Source: Loktanella atrilutea
GTDB taxonomy: Bacteria > Pseudomonadota > Alphaproteobacteria > Rhodobacterales > Rhodobacteraceae
Assembly: GCF_900128995.1 (NCBI RefSeq)
Contig: NZ_FQUE01000001.1
Span: forward strand, 992,001 to 1,056,000
Direction of reading: 5' to 3'
DNA: 64,000 nucleotides
Shown one piece after another: positions 34,250 through 43,137 of this stretch (the first letter of the stretch is position 1; every line of letters begins with the position of its first letter). A program made the translations under genes and the position numbers. The notes beneath the pieces are model-generated. The model was not told where the DNA came from. It was given only the letters and a program-made list of their open reading frames with translations, and did no database searches.

Positions 34250-35410
34250 ATGACCGATACCATCGTACCCGTCACCAGCGCCGATCTGGACGCGGCAGAG
34301 GTCTCGTGGTTCTCTGCGCTGTGCTCCGACGACTACCGGTTCCTCGGCGTCCCCGACGGCGAACTGCGGTCAAGCTGGGACCACTGCCGCGACATCGGGC
34401 TCGAGGCGGAGCGTCAGGGCTTTCGCAACATCCTCGCCCCCTCCTCCTACCAAGTGGGGCAGGACACGCTGTCCTACGTCGCCGCGATGGCCCCGCTGAC
34501 CAAGGCGATCAACTTCCTCGCCGCGATCCGCTGCGGCGAGATGCAGCCGATCATGCTGGCCCGCACGGTGGCGACGCTCGACCACATGCTTCAGGGGCGG
34601 CTGACCCTGAACGTCATTTCCTCCGACTTCCCCGGAGAGAAGGCCGACAGCGCCTTCCGCTACCGCCGCAGCCACGAGGTGGTCGAGATCCTGCGCCAGG
34701 CCTGGACCCGGGACGAGATCAACTTCGCCGGCGAAGTCTATGATTTCAAGGGCGTTTCCACCGACCCCGCCAAGCCTTACCAGACCGGCGGGCCGCTGCT
34801 CTACTTCGGCGGCTACTCTCCCGATGCGCTGGAACTCTGCGGCGCGCAATGCGACGTCTACCTGATGTGGCCCGAAACGCAGGACGTCCTCGCCCAGCGG
34901 ATGCAGGACGTCCACGCCCGGGCCGAGGCCCACGGCCGCACTCTCGACTACGGCCTGCGCGTCCACATGATCGTGCGCGACACGGAAGCGGAAGCGAAAG
35001 AGTATGCCGAGCACATCGCGTCAAAACTCGATGACGAATACGGCAAGCTGATCCGCGACCGGGCGCATGACAGCATCAGCCTCGGCGTTGCCCATCAGGC
35101 CCGCGCGCGGGAACTGGCGGACCAGTTCGGCTATACCGAGCCGGGCCTTTGGACCGGGATTGGCCGCGCCCGGTCTGGCTGCGGTGCAGCACTCGTGGGG
35201 TCGACTGACCAGATCATGTCGAAGATCGAGACCTATCAGAAGATGGGCATCCGGTCCTTCATCTTCTCGGGCTATCCGCATCTCGACGAATGCCGCCACT
35301 TCGGCGAAAAGGTCATGCCGCACCTGAAGACCTGTTCACTGCCGCAGGCCTATGGCCGCGTGCCGACGACCACCCCGCAGACGCCCCTTGGCGCAGGACC
35401 CCGCCGATGA
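34250..35410 (+). CDS. LLM-class flavin-dependent monooxygenase (SsuD-like)
   Basis: A 386-residue TIM-barrel enzyme of the bacterial luciferase/alkanesulfonate monooxygenase family. It has EAERQGFRNILAPSSYQVGQDTLSYVAAMAP near residue 50, INFLAAIRCGEMQPIMLARTVATLDHMLQGRLTLNVISSDFPGE near residue 85, YRRSHEVVEILRQAW near residue 145 and LLYFGGYSPDALELC near residue 183, all matching SsuD. Such enzymes use reduced FMN from a partner reductase, which is encoded two genes downstream. The physiological substrate (a sulfonate or another compound) is unknown; no sulfonate ABC transporter is adjacent. Overlaps the next gene by 4 bp. Confidence 0.9.
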   Translation: MTDTIVPVTSADLDAAEVSWFSALCSDDYRFLGVPDGELRSSWDHCRDIGLEAERQGFRNILAPSSYQVGQDTLSYVAAMAPLTKAINFLAAIRCGEMQPIMLARTVATLDHMLQGRLTLNVISSDFPGEKADSAFRYRRSHEVVEILRQAWTRDEINFAGEVYDFKGVSTDPAKPYQTGGPLLYFGGYSPDALELCGAQCDVYLMWPETQDVLAQRMQDVHARAEAHGRTLDYGLRVHMIVRDTEAEAKEYAEHIASKLDDEYGKLIRDRAHDSISLGVAHQARARELADQFGYTEPGLWTGIGRARSGCGAALVGSTDQIMSKIETYQKMGIRSFIFSGYPHLDECRHFGEKVMPHLKTCSLPQAYGRVPTTTPQTPLGAGPRR

Positions 35411-36303
35411 ACCGCATCACGATCGCCGACGACCTTTCCTTCAGCCGCATCGTCTATGGCATGTGGCGGCTGGGCGACGACGAAGACACCTCGCCCGCCC
35501 GCGTGCAGGCCAAGATCGAGGCCTGCCTCGATCAGGGCATCACAACCATGGATCAGGCCGACATCTACGGCGGCTATCGGGCGGAAGAGATCATGGGCGC
35601 CGCCCTGAAGCAGGCTCCCGCCCTGCGCGACCGGATCGAGGTCGTGACCAAATGCGACATCGTCATCGACGCCGGCCGCCATGCGGGCGCGCCGGTCAAA
35701 TACTACGACACCTCCCGCGCGCATATCGAGGCCTCCGTCGACGCCTCGCTCCGCCTGATGGGGCTCGACAAAATCGACATGCTGCTGATTCACCGTCCTG
35801 ATCCCTTGATGGACCATCACGAGACGGGGCGCACCCTCGACGACCTCGTGGCCTCTGGCAAGGTTCGCGCCGTTGGCGTCTCGAACTTCCGGCCTTGGGA
35901 CTGGGCGCTGCTGCAATCGGCGATGGACACGACACTCGCCACCAACCAGATCGAACTGTCGCTCGCCGCGCTCGATCCCTTCACGAACGGCGATCTGGCG
36001 CATCTGCAGCAGCACGGCATCCCGGTCATGGCATGGTCGCCGCTGGGCGGCGGGCGGCTGATGGACAGTGCCGGTGGCCCTCTTCTGCACGACCTGATGA
36101 CACAGATGGCCGAAGACCAAGGCGTCGACAATGCCGCCATTGCGGTCGCCTGGCTGCTGGCGCATCCTGCGCACATCCTGCCCGTCATGGGCACCAATAC
36201 CCTGAGCCGGATCGCAACGCTGTCCGACGCCCTGAAAGTCGACATGAGCCGTCAGGCGTGGTATCAGCTCTATACCGCGGCCCGCGGACACGAGGTTCCC
36301 TGA
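35407..36303 (+). CDS. Aldo/keto reductase (YdhF-like)
   Basis: A 298-residue NADPH-dependent reductase with a TIM barrel. Catalytic residues are visible: Asp and Tyr in DQADIYGGYRAEEIMG near residue 45, Lys in EVVTKCDI near residue 78, and His in MLLIHRPD near residue 125. The cofactor part is VMGTNTLSRI near residue 260. It is coupled to the monooxygenase by ATGA overlap and separated from the flavin reductase by one base. It probably reduces an aldehyde or ketone released by the monooxygenase, by context only. Confidence 0.88.
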   Translation: MNRITIADDLSFSRIVYGMWRLGDDEDTSPARVQAKIEACLDQGITTMDQADIYGGYRAEEIMGAALKQAPALRDRIEVVTKCDIVIDAGRHAGAPVKYYDTSRAHIEASVDASLRLMGLDKIDMLLIHRPDPLMDHHETGRTLDDLVASGKVRAVGVSNFRPWDWALLQSAMDTTLATNQIELSLAALDPFTNGDLAHLQQHGIPVMAWSPLGGGRLMDSAGGPLLHDLMTQMAEDQGVDNAAIAVAWLLAHPAHILPVMGTNTLSRIATLSDALKVDMSRQAWYQLYTAARGHEVP

Positions 36304-36304
36304 G

Positions 36305-36811
36305 ATGGACGCAGGCACGATCCAGTCGTTCGACCCTTCCGCCGACGCCGACAGCTTTCGCGGCGCGCTCGGCAGCTTCGTCACCGGCGTCACGGTCGTT
36401 ACCACGGATGGCCCCGACGGGCCGGTGGCCATGGTCGCCAACAGCTTCGCCAGCGTGTCGCTCGACCCGCCGCTGGTCCTGTGGTCGCCCGCCAAGGCCA
36501 GCAAGCGGTTCGAACATTTCGCGGGCTCCCGCCGCTTCGCGGTCCACGTCCTGTCCGCCGATCAGCGCGACGTCTGCGCCGCGATCATCGGGTCGAAGAC
36601 CGCAATCACGAAGGTGCCGATGCACCTGTCCCACTGCGGCATGCCGCTGATCGAGGGCGCCTTGGCGACCTTCGAATGCAATCTCGAAGCCACGCATGAC
36701 GCGGGCGACCACGTCATCGTCGTCGGCCGGGTGACCAAGGCGCATCACACGGGCGGCGATCCGCTGGTGTTCCACGCCGGCCGTTACGGGCGGTTCGCCG
36801 ACGCGGACTAG
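36305..36811 (+). CDS. Flavin reductase-like, FMN-binding protein
   Basis: A 168-residue flavin reductase of the HpaC/SsuE-analogue fold. FRGALGSFVTGVTVVTTDGPDGPVAMVANSFASVSLDPPLVLWSPAKAS (residues 18-68) contains the FMN-binding strands, and GDHVIVVGRVTKAHHTGGDPLVFHAGRYGRF closes the domain. It supplies reduced flavin to two-component monooxygenases. It is the third gene of the unit, one base after the aldo/keto reductase, and is the evident partner of the LLM enzyme. Confidence 0.9.
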   Translation: MDAGTIQSFDPSADADSFRGALGSFVTGVTVVTTDGPDGPVAMVANSFASVSLDPPLVLWSPAKASKRFEHFAGSRRFAVHVLSADQRDVCAAIIGSKTAITKVPMHLSHCGMPLIEGALATFECNLEATHDAGDHVIVVGRVTKAHHTGGDPLVFHAGRYGRFADAD

Positions 36812-36821
36812 GACCGCGCCA

Positions 36822-36880
36822 CCCTTCGTCTGGTTGATAATACCTCGGGGAGGCGCGAAGCGCCGGGGGCAGAGCCCCCT
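36822..36880 (+). repeat. Intergenic repeat copy C (diverged)
   Basis: A diverged copy: CCCTTCGTCTGGTTGATAATACCTCGGGG, then AGGCGCGAAGCGCCGGGGG and GCAGAGCCCCC. The leading tract is altered, but ATACCTCGGGG and the double hairpin are kept. It lies between the flavin reductase and xylB, which converge. Confidence 0.7.
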
Positions 36881-36909
36881 CCACCGGCGCCACCCGAACC
36901 GGACCCCGG

Positions 36910-38346
36910 TCAGGCGAGCGACATGACCGCCGGATAGGCGGCACGATACCGCTGGTGCGCGTCCTTGAAGGCGTCCTGCAGGGCGGCCACGGGCTCCACC
37001 GTGCCGGCGATGGGGGGCGTGTTGCAAACCTCCACCCCTGCCCCGGTCGCCGCCATCAGGCCCAGACGTGCCGCGCCGAATGCGCCACCGAAATCGCCGG
37101 CGACGGGCAGATCGACGGGCAGACCCAGCGATGTGGCGATGGCCTGCACCCAGTAGTCGGACCGCGAGCCGCCGCCGACGCCGATCAGGCGGTCGATGCG
37201 CGTCCCGGTGCCGGTCAGCGCGTCGAAGCTGTCGCGGAAGGCATGCGTCACCCCTTCCAGCACCGCACGGGTCATCGCGGCGCGGTCCATCGCGTGGTCG
37301 AGGTGCAGGAACTGCGCCCGCACGCGGGCATCGTTGTGCGGCGTCCGCTCTCCGCCCAGATAAGGCAGGAACAGCGCCCGGCCCGGCGCCTGCAGCGCGC
37401 CAAGACCGCCGGTCAGCGCGGCAGAGCTTTCGCCCGCGACACCGGCCCACCAGTTCAGTGCATCGGCGGCGGCAAGGATCACGCCCATCTGGTGCCATGT
37501 GTCCGGCAGCGCGTGACAGAAGGTATGCACGGCAGAGGCCGCGTCGGGCTGGTAGGCGTCCGAGGCGGCGAAAAGCACGCCGGAGGTGCCAAGCGACACG
37601 AAGGCCTGCCCCGGCTTCACGATGCCCACGCCCACGGCGCTGGCGGCGTTATCGCCACCGCCACCGGCCACGACGACATCGCCCATGCCCCAGCGCGACG
37701 TCAGCGCCTGACGGACCTTGCCGGACACGGCAGAGCCTTCGACCAGCCGCGGCATGGCGTCCCGGTCGAGCCCGGTCGCCGCCAGCAGGTCGTCGGACCA
37801 GTCACGGTTGGCCACGTCCAGCCAGGCGGTGCCGGCGGCGTCCGACATCTCGGAGACGTGTTCTCCGGTCAGCCAGAGGCGGAGGTAATCCTTCGGCAGC
37901 AGCACCTTCGCGACCTGTGCGAAGGTCTCGGGCTCGTGGTTACGGACCCAAGCCAGTTTCGGCGCGGTGAAGCCCGGAAAGACGATGTTGCCGGTCAGGC
38001 GACGGAAGTCGGGATTGTCATCGAGAACGGCGGCCTCTGACGCGGACCGCGTGTCGTTCCACAGGATGCAGGGCCGCAGCACCTGATCCGCGCTGTCCAG
38101 CAGGGTTGCGCCGTGCATGTGCCCCGACAGTCCGATGCCGCGGACGGCACCCATGTCGACCTGCCCGGCAAGGCTGTCGAGCACCGCCTCTGTCGCCGTG
38201 ATCCATGATGCGGGGTCCTGTTCGGACCAGCCGTCATGGGGCCGCTGGACCGTCAGCGGGGCCGTCGCCTCTGCCAGCACGGTCTGGGTGTCGTCGATGA
38301 CGATGCCCTTCACCCCGGAGGTGCCGAGGTCGAGTCCGATATACAT
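36910..38346 (-). CDS. xylB: Xylulokinase
   Basis: A 478-residue FGGY-family kinase that phosphorylates D-xylulose. It begins YIGLDLGTSGVKGIVIDD (ATP loop), with GLSGHMHGATLLD near residue 73, WNDTRSASEA, a FGGY signature region with LPYLGGERTPHNDARVRAQF near residue 320, and the adenosine motif IGVGGGSRSDYWVQ near residue 385. The ATG directly follows the xylG stop codon (TAGATG). It closes the xylF-xylH-xylG-xylB unit. No xylose isomerase gene is in the window. Confidence 0.93.
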   Translation of the reverse strand: MYIGLDLGTSGVKGIVIDDTQTVLAEATAPLTVQRPHDGWSEQDPASWITATEAVLDSLAGQVDMGAVRGIGLSGHMHGATLLDSADQVLRPCILWNDTRSASEAAVLDDNPDFRRLTGNIVFPGFTAPKLAWVRNHEPETFAQVAKVLLPKDYLRLWLTGEHVSEMSDAAGTAWLDVANRDWSDDLLAATGLDRDAMPRLVEGSAVSGKVRQALTSRWGMGDVVVAGGGGDNAASAVGVGIVKPGQAFVSLGTSGVLFAASDAYQPDAASAVHTFCHALPDTWHQMGVILAAADALNWWAGVAGESSAALTGGLGALQAPGRALFLPYLGGERTPHNDARVRAQFLHLDHAMDRAAMTRAVLEGVTHAFRDSFDALTGTGTRIDRLIGVGGGSRSDYWVQAIATSLGLPVDLPVAGDFGGAFGAARLGLMAATGAGVEVCNTPPIAGTVEPVAALQDAFKDAHQRYRAAYPAVMSLA

Positions 38347-39126
38347 CTAAGCTGCCTTTTGGCCGGGTTTCTTGCCGAGGATGATCATGCCGAGGATGTC
38401 GTCGTCCGTCACGTCCTCGACCTTCTCGGTGCCGACCAGTTGGCCGTTCTTCATCACCGATACGCGGTCGCACAGCTCCATCACGTCGGCGATGTCGTGA
38501 GAGATCAGGAAGATGCCAAGACCCTGCCGCTTCAGCTCCTGCACCAGCTCTGCGACCATCTGGGTTTCCTGCGGGCCGAGCGCGGCGGTCGGTTCGTCCA
38601 TGATCAGGATCTTGGCGTCAAAATAGACCGCGCGGGCGATCGCGACGGACTGGCGCTGACCGCCGGACAGGGCGCTGACCGGTTCCGCGAATTTTTTGAA
38701 GTTGGGGTTCAGGCGATGCATGATCTTGCGGCATTCCGCTTCCATCTGAGCGTCGTCGACCATCCCCATCTTCGTCGTCAGTTCCCGCCCCAGAAACAGG
38801 TTCGACGCCGCATCCAGATTGTCCGCCAACGCCAGCGTCTGATAGATCGTCTCGATGTTGTAGGTCCGCGCGTCGCGGGGATTGGCGATCGTGGCCTTCT
38901 CCCCGTTGACGAAGATCTCTCCGCTGTCGGCGTGATAGGCACCAGACAGGATCTTGATCAGCGTCGACTTGCCGGCACCGTTGTGGCCCAAAAGGCCAAC
39001 GACTTCACCGGGATAAAGGTCGATGCTCACGTCATCTACGGCCTGGATCCCGCCGAAGGAAATCGACATGTTGCGCATCTCGACAAGCGGGGTGCCGGTG
39101 CGGTCGATGTATGGTTTCTCGCTCAT
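38347..39126 (-). CDS. xylG: Sugar ABC transporter ATPase, single-domain (xylose)
   Basis: A 259-residue ATPase for the xylose importer. Walker A is GHNGAGKST near residue 48, the signature LSGGQRQS near residue 147, and Walker [13 protein letters not shown] near residue 170; [17 protein letters not shown] follows. Classical XylG/RbsA proteins have two ABC domains and about 500 residues; this one has a single domain and ends normally (GKKPGQKAA), so it probably works as a homodimer as in the FrcA-type systems. It is followed immediately by xylB. Confidence 0.9.
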   Translation of the reverse strand: MSEKPYIDRTGTPLVEMRNMSISFGGIQAVDDVSIDLYPGEVVGLLGHNGAGKSTLIKILSGAYHADSGEIFVNGEKATIANPRDARTYNIETIYQTLALADNLDAASNLFLGRELTTKMGMVDDAQMEAECRKIMHRLNPNFKKFAEPVSALSGGQRQSVAIARAVYFDAKILIMDEPTAALGPQETQMVAELVQELKRQGLGIFLISHDIADVMELCDRVSVMKNGQLVGTEKVEDVTDDDILGMIILGKKPGQKAA

Positions 39127-39136
39127 GATCGGGCCC

Positions 39137-40477
39137 TTACTTCGATTTGCGGCGGTAGAGGATGTCGAGGAAGACGGCCAGCACCAGCACAGAGCCGACG
39201 ACGACCTGCTGCATCCCGGCGTCGAAGCCGATCAGCACCATGCCCGACTGCAGCGATTGCATGACCAGCGCGCCGAGGATCGCGCCGAAAATCGTGCCGA
39301 CGCCCCCGGCCAGCGATGTGCCCCCGATGACGGCGGCGGCGATGACGTAAAGCTCGTCCAGCGTGCCCAGCGCGTTGGTGGCAGAGTTCAGGCGGGCCGA
39401 GGCGACAACCGCCGACAGACCGGCGAGGCCCCCCATGATCGCGAAGATCTTGACCGTCATCCACTTGGTGTCGATGCCCGCCAGCGCCGCGGCCTCTGGG
39501 TTGCCGCCGATGGCGAAGACGTAGCGACCGAAGCGGGTGCGGTTCATCACGAAGTTCATCGTGACGGCCACGACCATCAGGATCAGCACCGGGATCGCGA
39601 AACCGTGGCTGATGAACAGCTCCGACGGCTCTGCGGTCAGGTTGTTCGCGGCGATGTACTGCCGCACGATGCCCCGGGGCCAGGGATAGCTGTTGACCAG
39701 CAGCACGGCACCGATGGCCGCGGCGCAGCCGAGGATCGCAAGAAAGGCATCGGCCCAATAGGGGCGCTTGGCGAACTTGAATTTCGTGCGCTGGCGGCGG
39801 CCGTTCACGATCATGAAGATCACGCCGGCACAGATGATCGCGCCCACGATCCACGATCCGATGAAACCGACGGACCCGTAGGGCCCGCCGCCCAGCAGCG
39901 AAAAGGTGCTGTCCACGGGCGAGATCGTCTCTCCGCGGGCGACGAGGAAGGCGCAGCCGCGCCAGACCAGCAGGCCGCCCAGGGTGACGATGAAGGCCGG
40001 GATGCCGCCATAGGCGATCAGGAAACCCTGAAACCCGCCGATCAGCACGCCGCATAGGATGCCGAAGATCACCGTGATGACCCAGATCAGCGGATGGCCA
40101 AGGCCAAGGTACTGCGGCAGGATGTTGACCTGCATCATCCCCATCAGGATCGCGGTGAAGCCGAGGATCGACCCGACGCTCAGGTCGATGTGGCGGGTGA
40201 TGATGACCAGCACCATTCCCGTCGCCATGATCCCGATCGATGCCGTCTGAACGCTGAGGTTCCACAGGTTGCGCGGTGTCAGAAAGAAGCCCTGGCCGTT
40301 CACCAGCACGCCGTACATGTGAAAGCCGCCCCAGATCAGGATCAGCGCGGCGACCATGCCGATGAGGCGGGTATCAAGCTCCGTCGCGGTCAGGAACCGC
40401 GACCAAGCGCCCTTGTTCATGGCGCGGCTGGGCGGCGGGTTCGACGGGGCCGCGGGGGCATTCGTGGTGTCGGTCAT
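39137..40477 (-). CDS. xylH: Xylose-type ABC transporter permease
   Basis: A 446-residue permease of the ribose/xylose (BPD_transp_2) class with about ten helices. Visible hallmarks are [27 protein letters not shown] near residue 82, [34 protein letters not shown] near residue 150, and [22 protein letters not shown] near residue 310. The C-terminal half has [33 protein letters not shown]. It lies between the ATPase (10 bp apart) and the binding-protein gene, with an intrinsic terminator in the latter gap. Confidence 0.9.
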   Translation of the reverse strand: MTDTTNAPAAPSNPPPSRAMNKGAWSRFLTATELDTRLIGMVAALILIWGGFHMYGVLVNGQGFFLTPRNLWNLSVQTASIGIMATGMVLVIITRHIDLSVGSILGFTAILMGMMQVNILPQYLGLGHPLIWVITVIFGILCGVLIGGFQGFLIAYGGIPAFIVTLGGLLVWRGCAFLVARGETISPVDSTFSLLGGGPYGSVGFIGSWIVGAIICAGVIFMIVNGRRQRTKFKFAKRPYWADAFLAILGCAAAIGAVLLVNSYPWPRGIVRQYIAANNLTAEPSELFISHGFAIPVLILMVVAVTMNFVMNRTRFGRYVFAIGGNPEAAALAGIDTKWMTVKIFAIMGGLAGLSAVVASARLNSATNALGTLDELYVIAAAVIGGTSLAGGVGTIFGAILGALVMQSLQSGMVLIGFDAGMQQVVVGSVLVLAVFLDILYRRKSK

Positions 40478-40580
40478 GGCAGGTCCTGCGCGACTGGGGC
40501 GAAGAGGAGGGCGGCGGTCACGAGGCTCGACGCTCTCGGATCATCCGCCATAAGAACGTACTGCAAACAGCTGCGTACAA

Positions 40581-40614
40581 TAGGAAAAACCGGCGCAGGC
40601 TATCCCGCGCCGGT
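40581..40614 (-). terminator. Intrinsic terminator between xylF and xylH
   Basis: On the minus strand an 8-bp stem (ACCGGCGC / GCGCCGGT) with a ten-base loop is followed by TTTTCC. It begins 12 bp after the xylF stop and precedes xylH by about 100 bp. It should end a large share of xylF transcripts, giving more binding protein than permease/ATPase. Confidence 0.75.
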
Positions 40615-40626
40615 CTGTGTCATGCC

Positions 40627-41658
40627 TTACTTGCAGGCCGCGACGCTGTCCATCGCACCTTCGCAGGCCTGCTCCTTGGAGATATGGCCGGCGTCGATGA
40701 CGAGGTTCAGGTTATCGACGGTGATCGGCGTGGGCTGCAGGAAGATCGCATCCATCTCCACACCCTTCTCGCCGCCGGCCCATTTCTGCGCCTCGGGGAT
40801 CGCGTCCATCGCGGTGCCGTCGGCCAGTGCTACGGCGATTTCCGCCGCGCGCTTGCCCAGATCGCGGGAGTTCTTCCACACCGACACGGTCTGCGTGCCG
40901 CGCGCCACGCGGTTCAGCGCGGCGAGGTCGCCGTCCTGACCGCCCACCGGCACGTCAAGGCCCTGCGCGGACAGCGCCGCGATCGCACCGCCGGCCAGAC
41001 CGTCGTTCTCGGCCAGGACCGCATCGATCTCGTTGTTGTTCGAGGTCAGGATCTGCTCCATGTTCTTCTGGCCGTTCTCGGGCTTCCAGCCGTCAGAGAA
41101 CGCCTCGCCCGCGATCTTCACGTCGCCCGCGTCGATCATCGGCTGCAGCACTTCCATCATGCCGTCCAGCAGGAACTGCGCGTTGGGGTCACCGGGGTCG
41201 CCCTTGATGATGGCGATGTTGCCGCCATCGGGGTCCGCATCCATGACGGTCTGCGCGATGATCGTGCCGACGCCCTTGTTGTCGAAGGTCAGATAGAAGG
41301 CGCGGTCGTCCTCGATCAGGCGGTCGTAGCCGACCACCGGGATGCCTTCGGCTGCAGCCTGGTCGAGCGCCGGGGTGATCGCGTCCTTGTCCATCGCAAG
41401 GATGATCAGCGCGTCGGCGCCCTGGGCGATCAGCGCTTCGATGTCGGTTAGCTGCTTGGCGGCAGAGGCCTGCGCGTCAGAGGAAATGTAAGTCGCGCCA
41501 GCGGCTTCCAGGGCTTCCTTGATCGCGGCTTCGTCCGTCTTCCAGCGCTCTTCCTGAAAGTTCGACCAGCTGACGCCAACGGTCAGACCGTCCTGCGCGT
41601 AGGCGGCAGAACTGAAACCGACCGTCGCGATGACGGCGGCGAGGATGTGCTTGTTCAT
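40627..41658 (-). CDS. xylF: D-xylose ABC transporter binding protein
   Basis: A 343-residue periplasmic sugar-binding protein (peripla_BP_4). The signal peptide is MNKHILAAVIATVGFSSAAYAQ, and the mature start DGLTVGVSWSNFQEERWKTDEAAIKEAL matches XylF. It has IVIAQGADALIILAMDKDAITPAL-type strands, VGYDRLIEDDRAFYLTFDNKGVG near residue 118, and VPVGGQDGDLAALNRVARGTQTVSVWK near residue 245. GGAGG precedes the ATG. It is the first gene of the xyl operon; an operator-like palindrome lies 80 bp upstream of its start. Confidence 0.92.
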   Translation of the reverse strand: MNKHILAAVIATVGFSSAAYAQDGLTVGVSWSNFQEERWKTDEAAIKEALEAAGATYISSDAQASAAKQLTDIEALIAQGADALIILAMDKDAITPALDQAAAEGIPVVGYDRLIEDDRAFYLTFDNKGVGTIIAQTVMDADPDGGNIAIIKGDPGDPNAQFLLDGMMEVLQPMIDAGDVKIAGEAFSDGWKPENGQKNMEQILTSNNNEIDAVLAENDGLAGGAIAALSAQGLDVPVGGQDGDLAALNRVARGTQTVSVWKNSRDLGKRAAEIAVALADGTAMDAIPEAQKWAGGEKGVEMDAIFLQPTPITVDNLNLVIDAGHISKEQACEGAMDSVAACK

Positions 41659-41737
41659 GGTGTCCTCCCAGACAGAATGTCCCGCGTGGCGGGGATTCGG
41701 AGCCTCCTGGCCCTGTGACGCTCAAAATGCCGATATT

Positions 41738-41758
41738 AATTCAGTTGTCAAAATAATT
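41738..41758. promoter_or_regulatory. Candidate XylR (ROK) operator
   Basis: A 21-bp interrupted palindrome, AATT-N3-TTG-T-CAA-N3-AATT, lies in the A/T-rich divergent region between xylF and the ROK regulator. On the minus strand a perfect -35 hexamer TTGACA (41751-41746) is embedded in it, so a bound repressor would block the xylF promoter. No clear -10 is seen. The regulator's start is 135 bp away on the other side. Confidence 0.5.
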
Positions 41759-41892
41759 TACGGGCCGCCGTGGAATAATCTTGCCAAAACAGGGCGGCAG
41801 AGGCGTAATGCGCCACGATGACGTTGCCGGGAGGGCGAACGGGACCGCGAGTCGCGTTCGCAGGTGCAGCATTATCTTTGGGGGATGAAGTT

Positions 41893-43137
41893 ATGTATGA
41901 CGCAGGGTCGGCCGCAGCGGCGGGCGTGCGGGGCTGCGGCCCGCTGCAGCCGTCCCAGTCCGACCGGACGGGGGGGCTGCGCCAGCAGGTCTTCGTCCAT
42001 GTCCGCGCCACGGGGCAAAGCAGCCGGGCCGACATCGCCCGCGGTCTGGGCATCAGCGCCGGCAGTGTCTCGGCCCTGACGTCGGACCTGATCCAAAGCG
42101 GCTTTCTGGAAGAGGTCGAGGACACGCCGCGCGAGGCCGGCCGCGGCCGCCCGCCTGTCGCCCTGCGCGTCGTGCGCGGCACCCGCTGCGTGATCGGCAT
42201 CAAGCTGGCCGACGCGCGTCATTCCGCCGTGCTGGTCGACCTGTCCGGCCAGACCGTTGCCGACGTGACCCTGCCCACCGCGGGCGCGCGCAAGCCGGTC
42301 GCTGCGCTGGTCGAGGAGGTCGGCACCCTCGTCGATCGCCTGCTGACAGAGGCCGGACAGGACATCGCCTGCGTTGCGGGGCTGGGTCTGGGCATTTCGG
42401 GCATCGTCGAACACGACACCGGACAGGTCCCCTGGTCCCCGCTGATCGCCGGGCGCGACACGGCCCTAGCGGCGCTGCTGGCGGACCGGCTGGGCGTTCC
42501 GGTCCGGATCGACAACGATGCCAATGTGCTGACGCTGGCAGAGCTCTGGTTCGGCAGCGGGCGGGCCCGGTCGGATTTCGCGGTGGTCACGGTGGAGCAT
42601 GGCGTCGGCATGGGCCTCGTGCTCGACAACCGCCTGTTTCGCGGCAGCCGCGGCATGGGGATGGAGCTTGGCCATACCAAGGTGGCGCTCGATGGCGCGC
42701 TCTGCCGCTGCGGCCAGCGCGGTTGTCTGGAGGCCTATCTCGCCGACTACGCCCTCGCGCGCGAGGCCGCGACCGCCCTCGACCGGCCGGCCCGCGACGC
42801 GGGCAATGCCGCCGTGATCGATGCCCTCTTCGCCGAAGCCAAGGCAGGCAATGCCGCCGCCGCAACCATATTTCGCCGCGCCGGCCGCTATCTCGCCTTG
42901 GGGCTTGCGAACGTTGTGCAGCTCTTCGATCCTGCCCTCATCATCCTTGCCGGGGAACGCATGCGCTACGACTACCTCTATTCCGACGCCGTCCTGCGCG
43001 AGATGCAGGCCCTGACGCTGGCCGAAGGCCGCACCACCTGCGAGATCGCGACCCATGTCTGGGGCGATCTCGTCTGGGCACAGGGTGCGGCGGCGCTGGC
43101 GCTGGCCGATGCGACCGACGCGGTGCTGGGGGCATGA
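41893..43137 (+). CDS. ROK family transcriptional repressor (XylR-like)
   Basis: About 414 residues. An N-terminal winged helix (QQVFVHVRATGQSSRADIARGLGISAGSVSALTSDLIQSGFLEE, residues 30-75) precedes a ROK sugar-binding domain. That domain has VAGLGLGISGIVEH near residue 165, IDNDANVLTLAELWFG near residue 205 and the zinc site GHTKVALDGALCRCGQRGCLEAY near residue 255. The ATG at 41893 follows GGGGGATGAAG; upstream in-frame ATG at 41818 is less likely. Divergent from xylF, it most likely represses the xyl operon in the absence of xylose. Its stop overlaps the start of the CRTAC1 gene. Confidence 0.88.
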   Translation: MYDAGSAAAAGVRGCGPLQPSQSDRTGGLRQQVFVHVRATGQSSRADIARGLGISAGSVSALTSDLIQSGFLEEVEDTPREAGRGRPPVALRVVRGTRCVIGIKLADARHSAVLVDLSGQTVADVTLPTAGARKPVAALVEEVGTLVDRLLTEAGQDIACVAGLGLGISGIVEHDTGQVPWSPLIAGRDTALAALLADRLGVPVRIDNDANVLTLAELWFGSGRARSDFAVVTVEHGVGMGLVLDNRLFRGSRGMGMELGHTKVALDGALCRCGQRGCLEAYLADYALAREAATALDRPARDAGNAAVIDALFAEAKAGNAAAATIFRRAGRYLALGLANVVQLFDPALIILAGERMRYDYLYSDAVLREMQALTLAEGRTTCEIATHVWGDLVWAQGAAALALADATDAVLGA

